From Ananas comosus (lineage: Eukaryota; Streptophyta; Magnoliopsida; Poales; Bromeliaceae): 64,000 bases of DNA. The stretch covers positions 1,325,490-1,389,489 of the forward strand of contig NC_033629.1 of NCBI RefSeq assembly GCF_001540865.1. Reading direction: 5' to 3'. The notes beneath the pieces were generated by a model. That model worked only from the letters and a program-made list of their open reading frames with translations, ran no database searches and was not told the origin of the DNA. How positions within the stretch are numbered: the first letter of the stretch is position 1; the number at the start of each line of letters is the position of its first letter. Below are positions 22,761 to 33,264 of this stretch, one piece after another. The translations under genes were made by a program, and so were the position numbers.

Positions 22761-23158
22761 TAAACATAAGAGGGATATAACTTATAATCTATAAGCCTGA
22801 TTTTTAGTAGCCTAAGTATACGTAGATAAAAGGATTGGTTTTACAGAGAAATGAGAAAAATTTATTATGGGTCTTTCTTTCTTTTGTTTCCCTTTTTTCT
22901 GAGTGAAACATTGTGCAAGTTTTGCATATTCCAAATGGGAATAAGAAATTGTGGTTAAGAGACAATAAATTTCTACTATGTTCTGTACTCAAAAGAATCA
23001 AAAAAGAAAAAAAAAAAAAAAGAATCTGATAATGCAATGTAGGGATTGTTGTAGAACATGAAATCCATGCAATAGGAAATTTGGCAAATAATAAAGTGAA
23101 AATGTACTTTTGTATTATGTAACTAAGTATAGTTGGGCCCAATTTGAAGTAAAATGAA
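22761..23158. other. AT-rich spacer
   Basis: No gene or named repeat recognised. A poly-A run lies near 23005-23020. Confidence 0.35.
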
Positions 23159-23555
23159 GGGTTAATTTCATATATATTCCTACAAATATAGTGAATGACA
23201 AATATATCTCTACAAAGCTTAACTGTCATATGTTGTCCCTACAAAAATCTTGATATTTTCAAATATGCCCCTTTGGTTTGTTATCGTTAGAGAACCGTTT
23301 ATATTTTCAATTTTACCATCATAAATATATTCCTCCAAAAGTTATAAAAGTATAATATAAATAGGTAAAAATGTCAAAAATTAATCAGGGTTAAGTATTT
23401 AACCCATGGTTAACTAAAATTTTCTAACGGATTCTAACGGCAGGAGCATATTTGAAAATATTAGGACTTTTACAAAAATATTATATGAAAGTTAAACTTT
23501 GTATGGATATATTTGCCATTTATTATGTTTGTGGGAACCTGTATGAAGTTAATCC
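23159..23555. mobile_element. MITE with arms of about 110 bp (family B), copy 2
   Basis: Left end GGGTTAATTTCATATATATT; the right end is its inverted counterpart ending GAAGTTAATCC. Arms share AATATATCTCTACAAAG and TTGATATTTTCAAATATG words. Same family as 8262-8658. Centre without an open frame. Confidence 0.75.
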
Positions 23556-24165
23556 TAAAATGAATCACAGCTGCACCACTAAACTATATAGTCTGCAGGC
23601 GACTAAATTATTCTGGTAAATCACACAATTATGCCAAAACTTAAAATTGAATTTCTGAAAGAAGCATAAACCTCTGCCTGTGTAAAAATTAACTTTTTTA
23701 TAAGCTCCATTGATTGGATGTAAATAAACCCTTACAAGTTACAAATTTAGAGTCAAGTTGAACCCAAAAAGAATTAAAAAAAAAGAAAAAGAAAAAGAAG
23801 AAGGCTCTTTAATTTGGAGTCCTTGAAACTAATAGTGATAAATTCTACAATTATTATTATTATTATTACTTGGTCAGGAGTTTCGTCTCCTACATCCCCT
23901 AACTCCAAGTTCTCCCACTAAATTCAAACGCAAGCTCTAATATTTTCAAATTTTTCTCCATATTTATATTATTACTGAAGATCCCCGTGATTTGACTTTA
24001 ACCTGCAATCGAAGATTTACACTTGAAAAATCGTTTTGGATGATGTCGGAATATTGATCTTATATAACTTCAATCTGTTATCTTTTGCTTTCATCTATTT
24101 GAATTAAGTTTATTATAAATGTTTAAATTCCTATACACACACAGACATGCCTAGTCTAGGAGAAA

Positions 24166-24203
<38 letters not shown>

Positions 24204-24467
24204 CTTATTTGTCAAGAGTATTACTCTTCTAGTCTATGATACATAAAAAGGCCAAATGAAATGGTCCTGATCATCTTGGACTCAAAATGTGGCTAAACCC
24301 AGTCATGGTCTAATGGGATGGCTATGATATATACCAAAAAGACAAAAGAAAAAATCAACCCTAAAGAATAAAATCCATATGAAAGAAGAATTAACACACA
24401 AGTCATTTTATCACTACATGCCTTATTAAAGGAAGCAATTATATATGTATTATTATTATTATTATTA
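23556..24467. other. AT-rich spacer with a poly-A run and ATT repeats
   Basis: No gene. It holds a homopolymer A run of about 34 bases (24167-24200) and ATT microsatellites near 23851 and 24448-24466. Confidence 0.45.
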
Positions 24468-24855
24468 GGGAAAACTTCAAAAACCTTCCTTGTAGTTTCA
24501 CTCTTTCTCACTTTAGTATCATATGGTTTAAAGTGTATCAAATTAGTATTCTGTGGTTTTGCACTTTCTCACTTTAGTATCCCATGGTTTAAAGTGTATC
24601 AAGTTACTATCCTGTGGTTTTGCATTTTCTCACTTTAGTACCCTATGGTTTAAGTACCCTATGGTTTAAAAATCATAGGGTATTAACTTGATACAAAAAT
24701 AAAATCACAGGGTATTAACTTGATATACTTTAAACCACATGGTACTAAAGTGAGAAAGTGCAAAATCACAGAGTACTAACTTGATACACTTTAAACCATA
24801 AGGTACTAAAATGAAAAAGTACGAAACCACAGTGGGATTTTTTTGAAGTTTTTCC
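24468..24855. mobile_element. MULE-type MITE (family A), copy 2, with tandemly repeated arms
   Basis: Ends GGGAAAACTTCAAAAACC and the inverted form ending GAAGTTTTTCC. Unlike the other copies, the left arm contains the subunit TTTCTCACTTTAGTA plus TGGTTTAAAGTGTATCAA about three times in direct order, and the right arm contains the inverted forms. It is inserted in an ATT microsatellite. Confidence 0.75.
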
Positions 24856-25687
24856 TTATTGTTATTATTATTATTATTTTGGTTCAACAAAGTCATGAGT
24901 CATATATGCTCATATAAGAAAATTAACATAGCCGGGGTTTTTGACTGTTCGAAATTAACCTCACTTTTCTTTGCTTAATTGTGCAGTTATAATAAATTAA
25001 CCGCACGCTAAGTCGCTTTAGCGCCATCACTTTTGAAAAGGAATATATCTACAAAAAAGAACTTCATATTTCTTCATATTGATCAGCATTTGAATACATG
25101 AACTTTTAGCACATTTAGAGAGTATTAGTTTTTCATGAACATGAAAAAGTGTTCTTTATCAAATGACTTTTACTTGCTGTGCATTGGAGTTAACTTAGTC
25201 TTCAAATTCTCAAGTGGATGAAGAAAAAGAAAGCATTGCTATAAAGTCACAGTTGCCATAGAAAAAGAAAAGAAGTGAAATTACTGTTTCATTTTATCAC
25301 AAGAACATCTTTACAAAAAAAAAAAAAGAAAAAGAAAAGAAAAGAAATTATCACAAACTATTTAAATTTGGAGGCAAAAATTAGAAGAGAGAGAAAAATA
25401 ATTTAGTTATGGGTATTAATTTTAATTTTTCATGTATTTTAGGTGAAAGAGGCAACACAATAATTCTCACAAGAAGGTTAATTAGCCAGTCTCAATCATA
25501 CTGTTAATTTCCTTATATTTTAAGTTTTATAAACTAACTAATAAAACTGTTCTATGGCAAATGAAGTTTTATTTTTCTTTCATTTTTTCCATCCTTTATG
25601 TTCCCAGCTTCCTATCTAGTAAACTCTTGTATTACATCAATTTTTATATTGCTCGAGAATTAAGAAGTTAGCAATTTAGAAAGAGAT
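24856..25687. other. AT-rich spacer
   Basis: No gene. Poly-A and AAAAG-type runs lie near 25315-25350. Confidence 0.35.
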
Positions 25688-25720
<33 letters not shown>

Positions 25721-25734
25721 CCTAAATCAACTAN

Positions 25735-25780
<46 letters not shown>
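25688..25780. repeat. duplicated TC-TA microsatellite containing an N
   Basis: The string TCTC...TATATATCCTAAATCAAC occurs twice in a row, the two copies separated by CTANC, with the N at 25734. This is either a true duplication of the left edge of the next element or an assembly joint. Confidence 0.65.
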
Positions 25781-26272
25781 CCTAAATCAACGATTCACAT
25801 GCTGATTTTCGATCTTAGAATGTTCATATCAACGATTCACACCGTTAAAACTGAATTAAGATATTAAAATTTTTATAAATAAAATTTTATATTTTTTTAA
25901 CATTATTTATTTTATGATCAATTTTTTTTTTTAAATTGTCAATTTTTAATGGCTACTATGGCAAATTTGTAGTTTAATCGTATAAAAGAATCTAAATTTA
26001 TTCAAATTTTAATAAGAAATATTTTAAACATTTAGATCAAGGTTAGCATCCTTAATTTTGAATTTAAAAGTCTTATCCTCAAATTTTAAAGAGCGTTTAA
26101 TTTTTTTCGTTTATTTAGATATAATTCACTTACTAGAATTTTATTTGTAAGAACTTTATATATCCTAAATCATATTTAACAATGTGAATTATTGATTTAA
26201 ACATTCTAAGATTGAAACAAAAAATCTATATTATTAGAGCTCCAGCACTATAGATTGTATAGTAGCCTCATT
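25781..26272. mobile_element. foldback element in a TA microsatellite (family C), degraded copy
   Basis: Bounded by TA runs on both sides. The left part (CCTAAATCAACGATTCACA, GATCTTAGAATG) reappears inverted on the right (TGAATTATTGATTTAAAC, CATTCTAAGATTGAAAC). The right end carries TAGTAGCC, as in other family members. No open frame. Confidence 0.6.
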
Positions 26273-26514
26273 CTATATATGTATATGATGATCATCGCCA
26301 CATTGCATGTATATATAATATTGCTTGCCATTGTAGCTAAAAACAAAATAACCAAAAGTTTTAATTTAGTACTTTTAATTTAAAAATTTTACACTACCGC
26401 ATAGTACGAATCATACGCAAGCACTTTACAAAACAATACTACAACTAAACAAACTATAAATATTCAACCCCTGCTCCTTAATAGAAAAACTATTTCTAAA
26501 GCCAAGCAAAATAA
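26273..26514. other. short spacer
   Basis: AT-rich sequence without identified features. Confidence 0.3.
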
Positions 26515-26675
26515 CCGACCGTCCCTAGAGCAAGTGACAAAGGGTTTGATGGTTGGTATCTGAGGTTCTAAATTCGAATTCTAATTGATTCACATTTCTA
26601 GTTAAGTTTATTTCTAAATGAAATAAACGAAACGGATAGCGTGCTACCTATCTCTCTCTCAAAAACAAAAAAAAA
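26515..26675 (+). mobile_element. tRNA-derived SINE, copy 2
   Basis: From 5' to 3' it has GACCGTCCC, an A-box-like TAGAGCAAGTGAC, GGTTTGATGGTTGGTATCTG, and a B-box-like AATTCGAATTC. These are followed by a non-tRNA body (TAAGTTTATTTC, AAATAAACGAAACGG), a TC run and an A-rich tail. The box spacing and the tail are those of a polymerase III SINE. A family A MITE begins directly in the A tail. Confidence 0.75.
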
Positions 26676-27029
26676 GGGAAAACTTCAAAAACCCCCCCTG
26701 TGGTTTCATGCATTCTCACTTTCATACCCTGTGGTTTAAAACGTATCAATTTGCCCCCCTGTGGTTTCATTTTTCTCTTTTTGTTATCAATTTTATTATT
26801 TTTTTTCTTAAATCAGTGACAAAATTAAAATTAAAGGATGCTAAAGTGAATATTCGATAAACATAGATGGTTATCTGAAGTTTTTTGTATATAATTTAAC
26901 GAAATATTAACGAAAAAGCTTCTGAAAAGATAAAAACGAAACCACAGGGGGGCAAATTGATACGTTTTAAACCACAGGGTACTAACGTGAGAATGCATGA
27001 AACCACGGGGGGGTTTTTGAAGTTTTCCC
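26676..27029. mobile_element. MULE-type MITE (family A), copy 3, best preserved
   Basis: Near-perfect inverted ends: GGGAAAACTTCAAAAACC on the left and GGTTTTTGAAGTTTTCCC on the right, with CCTGTGGTTTCATGCATTC inside the left arm and its inverse on the right. AAAAAAAAG flanks both sides, a duplication of about 9 bp, as Mutator-type transposases make. No open frame of note. Confidence 0.8.
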
Positions 27030-27069
27030 AAAAAAAAAGAAAAGAAAAAAAAAAAAGCAAAGAAAATAA

Positions 27070-27602
27070 GAGCTAGGCTACCTACTTTCGAAAGTAGAAA
27101 GGCTCAGTATTTGTAAGTTGTTTTTTATTAGAACATTCGATTCGGCGATTGATTTCGTTAAATATAATTTACATTATTGAAATTATTTAAAATTTAAAAT
27201 TCTTAATTTTTTGATCTCATTGTCTAGTAAACGATCGGCCTCAAAATAAATTGCTGAAAATAAAATCTAATAAAAATAGTGAGAAAAGACTCAAATTTCA
27301 AATCAGCAATATTGATCTTAGTATTGATGTTAAGTAAAATTTTTCTATTAAAATTTCATGTAATTTGGATTATTCTACAACGTTGAACTTAAAAACATGC
27401 CATATCGATCGTTAAAATAGTTATTTTTCAGACATTTTGATCACTTAGTAAATGATATCGAAAAATTATAAAATTTAGTTTTTTGTTAGCTTCGATAACA
27501 TAGATTATGTCTAACGGAGTCAATCGTCGAATCGAATGTTTTATCATTCAAAATAATTTATAGGGACAAAAATTTCCGTACTTTCGAATAGACTTGCTCA
27601 GC
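27070..27602. mobile_element. foldback MITE (family C), copy 3
   Basis: Left end GCTACCTACTTTCGAAAG and an inverted match on the right (CGTACTTTCGAATAGAC). The interior carries family blocks including CTACAACGTTGAACTTA, TGATATCGAAAAATTATAAA and ATTAAAATTTCATGTAATTT. No coding capacity. Confidence 0.65.
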
Positions 27603-27791
27603 AAATAATAGTTTTACCAAGGATATATATTTAATTTGCTTGGTGGAGTTGGACACGGATGTACAAAAAGAGTCCCCGAGAGTAAGATAATTTTCCATGT
27701 CAAAGTCAAATGCCAAAGGTAATGTCAAGTGATCACATCCATACACTTGGAAGCAGTATCTTTCTTTTTCCTTATTAATTTTTTTTCTTTA

Positions 27792-27822
<31 letters not shown>

Positions 27823-28609
27823 CACACTCAGTCAAATATTAATTGCATAATTAAAGATGGCTAAGACTTGTTCTCTAATCCCCAACTTAATTCCACAACA
27901 CATGCATGCTAAAGAATTTTAAGCAACTCATTTGAAGAATATATAGCAGTTTTTTTGAACCAAAAAGAGTTGGACTAAGATGGAATTAGTTGTTAGTTCG
28001 CGAGTGTTAGTCATGGAGCCATCACTCATGCGAAAATGATATATTTTCTGAATATATTATGCGTGATGAGAAAGCACGATTAAAAAAAAATATATATATA
28101 TTTTATTTTCAGTAAGTGATAAATATAGTGTATAACTCACACTGATTCGACTAAGATATAATTTTAGTGATCTCACTAAAAAATCAATATTTTAAAAATT
28201 AGATTTAACAACGAACTGAAATATTATTGGATCAAGAGTTTCTATCAGTGAATCAGATCTAACAACGAATTGAAATATTATTGGATCAAGAGTTTCTATC
28301 AATGACATCAGCATGACGCTTTAAATACATTATTATTATTATTATTATTTGGATAGAAAATATATATTATTATTTTAGTATTATATTTAATTATAAAATA
28401 CTCACTTTTTATGCCAAATTAAATAGATACAGGTTTTTAAAATTTTATTTTCCATTATAGAACATAAAATATCTAAAAAATCAATTAAACATAAAATTAA
28501 AAATTACACTAATAAAGAAAAAGATAAAAATAAAAAATAAAAAAATCTAGCTGTTTTGTTTAGAACTAGACCGATTTACTGATTCGCCAGTTGAGCCATC
28601 AATTGGAAG
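27603..28609. other. AT-rich spacer with ATT microsatellites
   Basis: No gene. ATT runs at about 27796-27821 and 28329-28350. A direct tandem duplication inside is listed separately. Confidence 0.4.
28200..28306. repeat. direct tandem duplication of about 54 bp
   Basis: Two adjacent units, each with AACAACGAA(C/T)TGAAATATT and GGATCAAGAGTTTCTATCA. They differ at only a few positions. Confidence 0.75.
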
Positions 28610-29259
28610 GACTTTTTTTCAAAATAACTCTATAAATTCTAATTGGGTTAATAACCCTATAAATTTTTTTTTTAGGAAACTAATCAAATTTTCTTTTAAA
28701 GACGATGAACGATTCACTGCTTTCTGAACAATTCATCGCCTTTCTAATTTTCCACAAAAACGGTGAATTATTCATCGTCTTTTACGTATTTACTGTTTCT
28801 TTCTATATCTCATATATAATTCTATCTACCACATAAAAATATCAACTAATCACATATATAATCTTAAGAACCTGAAGATCCTAATAATTTATTCGTACAA
28901 TTTTATATAATTTTAACAACCTAAAACCCTAATAATCTATTCATACAATCCTAATTATTAAATAAAAATTCTAATAATTCACGTATAATCCTAATAACTT
29001 CACTTTTTTCTATTTCCCATATAATCCATGTACAATCTTAATAAATACGGTGAACGATTCACCGTCTTTAAAAAACATGAGAGTATGCGATGAACAATTT
29101 ACCTCTTTTAAAAAGTATGAAAAATACAGTGAATGATTCACCGCGTTTCGAAAAAAAATCCTACGTGGTAAATAGAGGATTAATTTGCCAAATATAAATT
29201 TGACCGAATTATCTTTTAAATTATAAAATTTTAAAGAGTGATTTTATAAAAAAGTCCGA
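28610..29259. mobile_element. MITE with internal GGTGAAnnATTCACC palindromes
   Basis: Inverted ends: GGACTTTTTTTCAAAATAAC on the left against a right end terminating AAAAAAGTCC. Inside, the palindromic word (C)GGTGAANNATTCACCG and variants (GATGAACGATTCAC, AACAATTCATCG, GTGAATTATTCATCG, GTGAATGATTCACCG) occur at least six times, often followed by CTTT. No open frame. Confidence 0.6.
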
Positions 29260-29375
29260 TTCGGACGGTACTCAAAGTTGATTTTTGACATATTCGATTC
29301 AAATGGTTAATTAAATAGGAATGCTTTATTAATTCAAAGTTGTATTTTTGCACACATATTAAACAAGACATAAAT

Positions 29376-29845
29376 TTTATGGACACCATGTCCCCATAAA
29401 TTAATTTAGGATCGCCATGAATGGATGCCGCGTGGCTCCTGAACTTCTCCGATGGGCGCCACGTAAACCCCCATGCGGGGCACATCGCCCCGCTGCTCGG
29501 CCATTTGGGAGAGCAGTAGGGTTTTTTCTAGTGCACCCGGTGCACCGATTTTAACTCCAAAATTTTATTTTTATTTTTAATTATAACTTAATATAATAAT
29601 AGAGATATATATTTTATGACATTTAAAAATATATGTAAAAGAATTTTAATTATATATATATATATATTTATATTATATTAAATTATAACTAAAAAGTAAA
29701 AAAATAAAATTTTATAGTAAAAAACGATGCACCAGATTTATCAAAAAAAAATCCGACTGTTCCCTCACGCGGCAGATGCCACGCGGCATCCATCTATGGC
29801 GTTCCCAAATTACTTTCGATGGACACAATGTCCATAACATTTTTA
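29376..29845. mobile_element. inverted-repeat element interrupted by a second MITE
   Basis: Left arm words GGACACCATGTCC, CGCCATGAATGGATGCCG and CGTGGC recur inverted on the right (GCCACGCGGCATCCATC, CTATGGCG, GGACACAATGTCC). The arms are GC-richer than the surroundings. A separate MITE occupies the centre (29519-29754). Confidence 0.65.
29519..29754. mobile_element. small MITE nested in the preceding element
   Basis: Ends GGGTTTTTTCTAGTGCACC on the left and an inverted, diverged right end (GATGCACCAGATTTATC then AAAAATCC). The AT-rich arms TTTTATTTTT / TAAAATTTTATAG are also inverted. About 236 bp, no coding capacity. Confidence 0.65.
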
Positions 29846-30012
29846 TCCTACTAAACGGCCTTGATAAGGAAGAGACGTCGAATGATGAGACATTAATAAT
29901 AAAAAATTACGTTTAATATTTATTATTATAATTATCTTATACCTGATTTTTTCTCTCTAAAGACAAAATTGATCATAGGGTCCTCCTGCTCTTGTCCTGT
30001 ACTTTTCAAATT

Positions 30013-30253
30013 AAATTATATATATATATATATATATAGAGTCCGGCTGAGGTACTATCGTGGTGCTATCGAGTTTTTCACCGTTAAATTTAACCCTCTG
30101 ATTATTTTTACCCGTTAGATTATACTATTCAACAAACCACTCACTCAATCCTAGAGGGTCCACATCATCCTAGCCACCCATTTCTCAATCTAAGGGCTAA
30201 AAAATCAATAGCACCAATAGTTTGATGCTATTGATAGTATTCCAGCCTAGTTC

Positions 30254-30293
<40 letters not shown>

Positions 30294-30809
30294 TAGACTT
30301 GGACTGGGCTACTATTAGTAGCAAAATCCCATTGTTGCTACCAATTTTTTAGCCTTTGAATCAACTCTTTTCATTATTTCTAACCATTGAATTAAATACT
30401 ATAACCTAGTAGGGACCACTCAACCCTAGGGGGACTACTCAACTCTAATCGACTAATATCATCCTGACCTTACAATTTTTCATCAAAGGGTTAAAAACTT
30501 GATAGCAAAAAGAGCATTTTACTATTAATAGTATTCCAGCCTAATTCTATATATATATACTCCGACTACTATATACTTTTATGAGTATTGACTGTCTTAT
30601 ACTCATAAATTTTCGGCCCTTAGATTTATTTCATTAATCATTTTCATTCGTTAGATCATACTACTTAACCAACTACTCACTCAACTCTAGGGGACCACTA
30701 TCATTTTAAGTGGGGACCACCATCATCCTAACCACACATCCCATCAATTAACGGTTAAAAATTTATGAGTAAAAAGAGATCTATACTCATAAGAGTATAG
30801 TAGCCCCAG

Positions 30810-30854
<45 letters not shown>

Positions 30855-31388
30855 AGGCTACTATGCTATCGGAAGCACGAAGCCTTCCGTGCTTCCAGCT
30901 CGTTTTCGATGTTGCGACTTTCGAATCGTCGATCAGCTCCGTTAAACTTGATCTAGAGTATTTGAAGTACCTAGAAAATAAATTATACGATTTTTCGATA
31001 TTATTTACCTAGTGAACGAAGGGGCTCAAAATCAACAGCTGAAAATAAAAATCTTACAAAACGTTATAATATGACATTAAAATTTTAGATCAAAGATATT
31101 AATCTTGTTTTATATAGTATAAAAAAAATTTTATCAAAATTTCACGTGATTTGGATATTTCTACACCGTTAAACTTGCAAACGGCTCACTACGGCCATTA
31201 AAATTATTGATTTTGAGTCCCTTCGATCACTAGGCAAATGATATCGAAAAATCATAAAATTTATTTTCTAGGTACTTCAAATACTCTAGATCAAGTTTAA
31301 CGGAGCCGATCGACGATTCGAAAGTCGCAACATCGAAAACGAGCTGGAAGCACGGAAGGTTCCGTGCTTTCGATAGCGCGCGCGCCCG

Positions 31389-31430
<42 letters not shown>

Positions 31431-31920
31431 AATATAGTCCGGCTACTGTTCTCTTATAAGTACGATCGCTCTCGTACTCTTATAGAGTATAGTAGCCCTA
31501 GCCTATATATATATAGGGAGAGAGTCCGGCTGGGCTACTATCGATAGCACGAAACATTTTATGCTATCAAGTATTCTGCCGTTAGATTTATCTCTTTTAT
31601 CATTTTCATCCGTTTGATTATACTATTTAACTAACCACCCACTCAACTCTATGAGGCCAATATTATTCTAACCGCACACCTTTTAATCCAATGGCAGAAA
31701 ACTTAATAGCACCAAGTTATTGGTGCTATTAATTTTTTAGCCCTTGAATTAAAAAATATGTGGTTAGGATGATGTGGGCCCTCCAGGGTTGAGTGATTGA
31801 TTTGTTGAATAATATAATTTAACGGGTAAAAATAATCAAAGGGTTAAAATTTAACGGTAGAAAATTCGATAGCATCAAGTCCTTTGTGCTATCAATAATG
31901 TCCCAGCCGGACTCTCTCTG

Positions 31921-31955
<35 letters not shown>
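30013..31955. mobile_element. cluster of six microsatellite-flanked foldback MITEs
   Basis: Six elements stand in series, each separated from the next by TA, AG, CA or TC runs: about 30040-30250, 30295-30548, 30560-30812, 30851-31380, 31437-31500 and 31525-31912. Left ends carry GTCCGGCTACTAT-like words; right ends carry AGTATAGTAGCC or TCCCAGCCGGAC. Interiors share CACTCAACTCTAGGG, CATCATCCTAACC and CCGTTAGATTATACTA. No coding capacity. Flanking by TA microsatellites is the habit described for the rice Micron family; the relationship is inferred. Confidence 0.8.
30851..31380. mobile_element. long-arm foldback element within the cluster
   Basis: The left arm (ATGCTATCGGAAGCACG, CCAGCTCGTTTTCGATGTTG, GATCTAGAGTATTTGAAGTA) recurs almost exactly inverted on the right for about 170 bp. 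The centre contains TTTCACGTGATTTGGATA and CTACACCGTTAAACTTGC, shared with the copies at 11232 and 27070. A CG/CA-rich run follows the right end. Confidence 0.8.
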
Positions 31956-31956
<1 letters not shown>

Positions 31957-32414
31957 GACCAAAATTATGAGAATTAGGAATGTTTCAATGTTGTTATTAT
32001 ACATACACCATCGTCTGATCCGAGGGGCCATGTGATGATGGACGGTGGAGATTAAATGATCCCTTCCCACGTTGTGGGAGTAATCCTCTTGTGGAGTGTG
32101 CTCATTGCTCAAATGGGAATATGGTTAGAGATTCGAATTTTTTTCCGGGGCTTAAGATGTCCCCCCCTTTGGGATCTCTCGACCTTTCTTCGCACGTGCG
32201 ATGAACATAAGAAAAAAACAAAAAAGGAGGGAAAATTGTACGGAGACCCCTCAGCTATACATCTTTCTCAAAAGGGCCCTCGAACTTTCTTGTACTTAAG
32301 AAATGCTTTTGCGTCACGCGCTCCTACGATCAGGTCAAATTCTCTAGCCCAAATTAAATCACATCTATATCATGTGCATTTACGGTTGAGAGGTTTAAAT
32401 CTAGTTATTAGTAT
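31956..32414. other. spacer, no gene accepted
   Basis: A 138-codon open frame on the plus strand covers 32056-32472 but shows no domain, biased composition or splice support. The text resembles degraded repeat sequence. Confidence 0.35.
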
Positions 32415-32777
32415 TAAAATTTTGAAAAAAATTCAAATATCATTCATGTGGTTTTGTATTTTCTTACTTTAATACCCTATGGTTAAAATGTATCAATTTC
32501 GTACCCTGTGATTTTATTTTTATTTTTTTTGTTATCCCTTCATTATTTTTTTTTATTAAATTAGTGATAAAGTTAAAACTAAAGAGTACTAAAGTGAATA
32601 TTCAATAAACTATAAATAGGATATCTGAAGTTTTTGTATATGTTTTAACAAAAAGTTAACAAAGGGACTGAAAAAAAAAAGAAATATGAAACCACATATT
32701 AAATTGATACATTTTAAACCACAAAGTACTAAATTGAAAAAATGCGAAACCACAGGGGTGGTATTTGAAGCTTATCC
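32415..32777. mobile_element. MULE-type MITE (family A), copy 4, degraded
   Basis: Left subterminal words TTCAAATATCATTCATGTGG and TACTTTAATACCCTATGG. Right inverted words GGTGGTATTTGAAGC and AAACCACAGGGG. The extreme ends have decayed. Confidence 0.6.
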
Positions 32778-33094
32778 TAAAATTTTTATGATCTTTATAT
32801 TACCATTTAATTAAGATAGGGACTAATCCGAGATTAAAACCCTATCTAGCATGTGTGAGAGAGCTACGATACACACATGATCCCTTCTATAAGTTTTTTT
32901 TTTTTTTCTTTTTCTCTAATGTGATGAAGCAAATGGCCCTTTAATATAACATATCGAACGGCTATAATTCTCTACGTCGACCAAGCTCAAACATCTTGAC
33001 TCGGTCTGTTCACTTTGCTCTCATTCTACATCCCGATTTTCAAAGCATCCCCATCACATGACTTGTGCATAGCTACATCATGCATTTACCTATC

Positions 33095-33105
33095 TATATA
33101 TATAA
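33095..33105 (+). promoter_or_regulatory. candidate TATA box of the NAC gene
   Basis: TATATATATAA lies about 156 bp before the chosen ATG and about 100 bp before the GA repeat, which would place the GA repeat within the 5'UTR. Confidence 0.4.
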
Positions 33106-33199
33106 CCATTATGTATGTTATTTATAAATATCCCCCTCCCCACAAGCTCACAAAGCTCATATATTATTATTATTACATTATACGCTCCTTTGTTTACAC

Positions 33200-33201
<2 letters not shown>

Positions 33202-33260
<59 letters not shown>
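33202..33260 (+). repeat. 59-bp GA microsatellite abutting the NAC start codon
   Basis: An uninterrupted AG/GA dinucleotide run ends directly at the ATG at 33261. Such runs in plant leaders are binding sites for GAGA-binding BBR/BPC proteins; that role here is inferred. Confidence 0.8.

Positions 33261-33264
<4 letters not shown>

Noticed and set aside
32056..32472. 138-codon plus-strand frame before the NAC gene
   Set aside because: No domain, no codon bias, overlaps repeat sequence.
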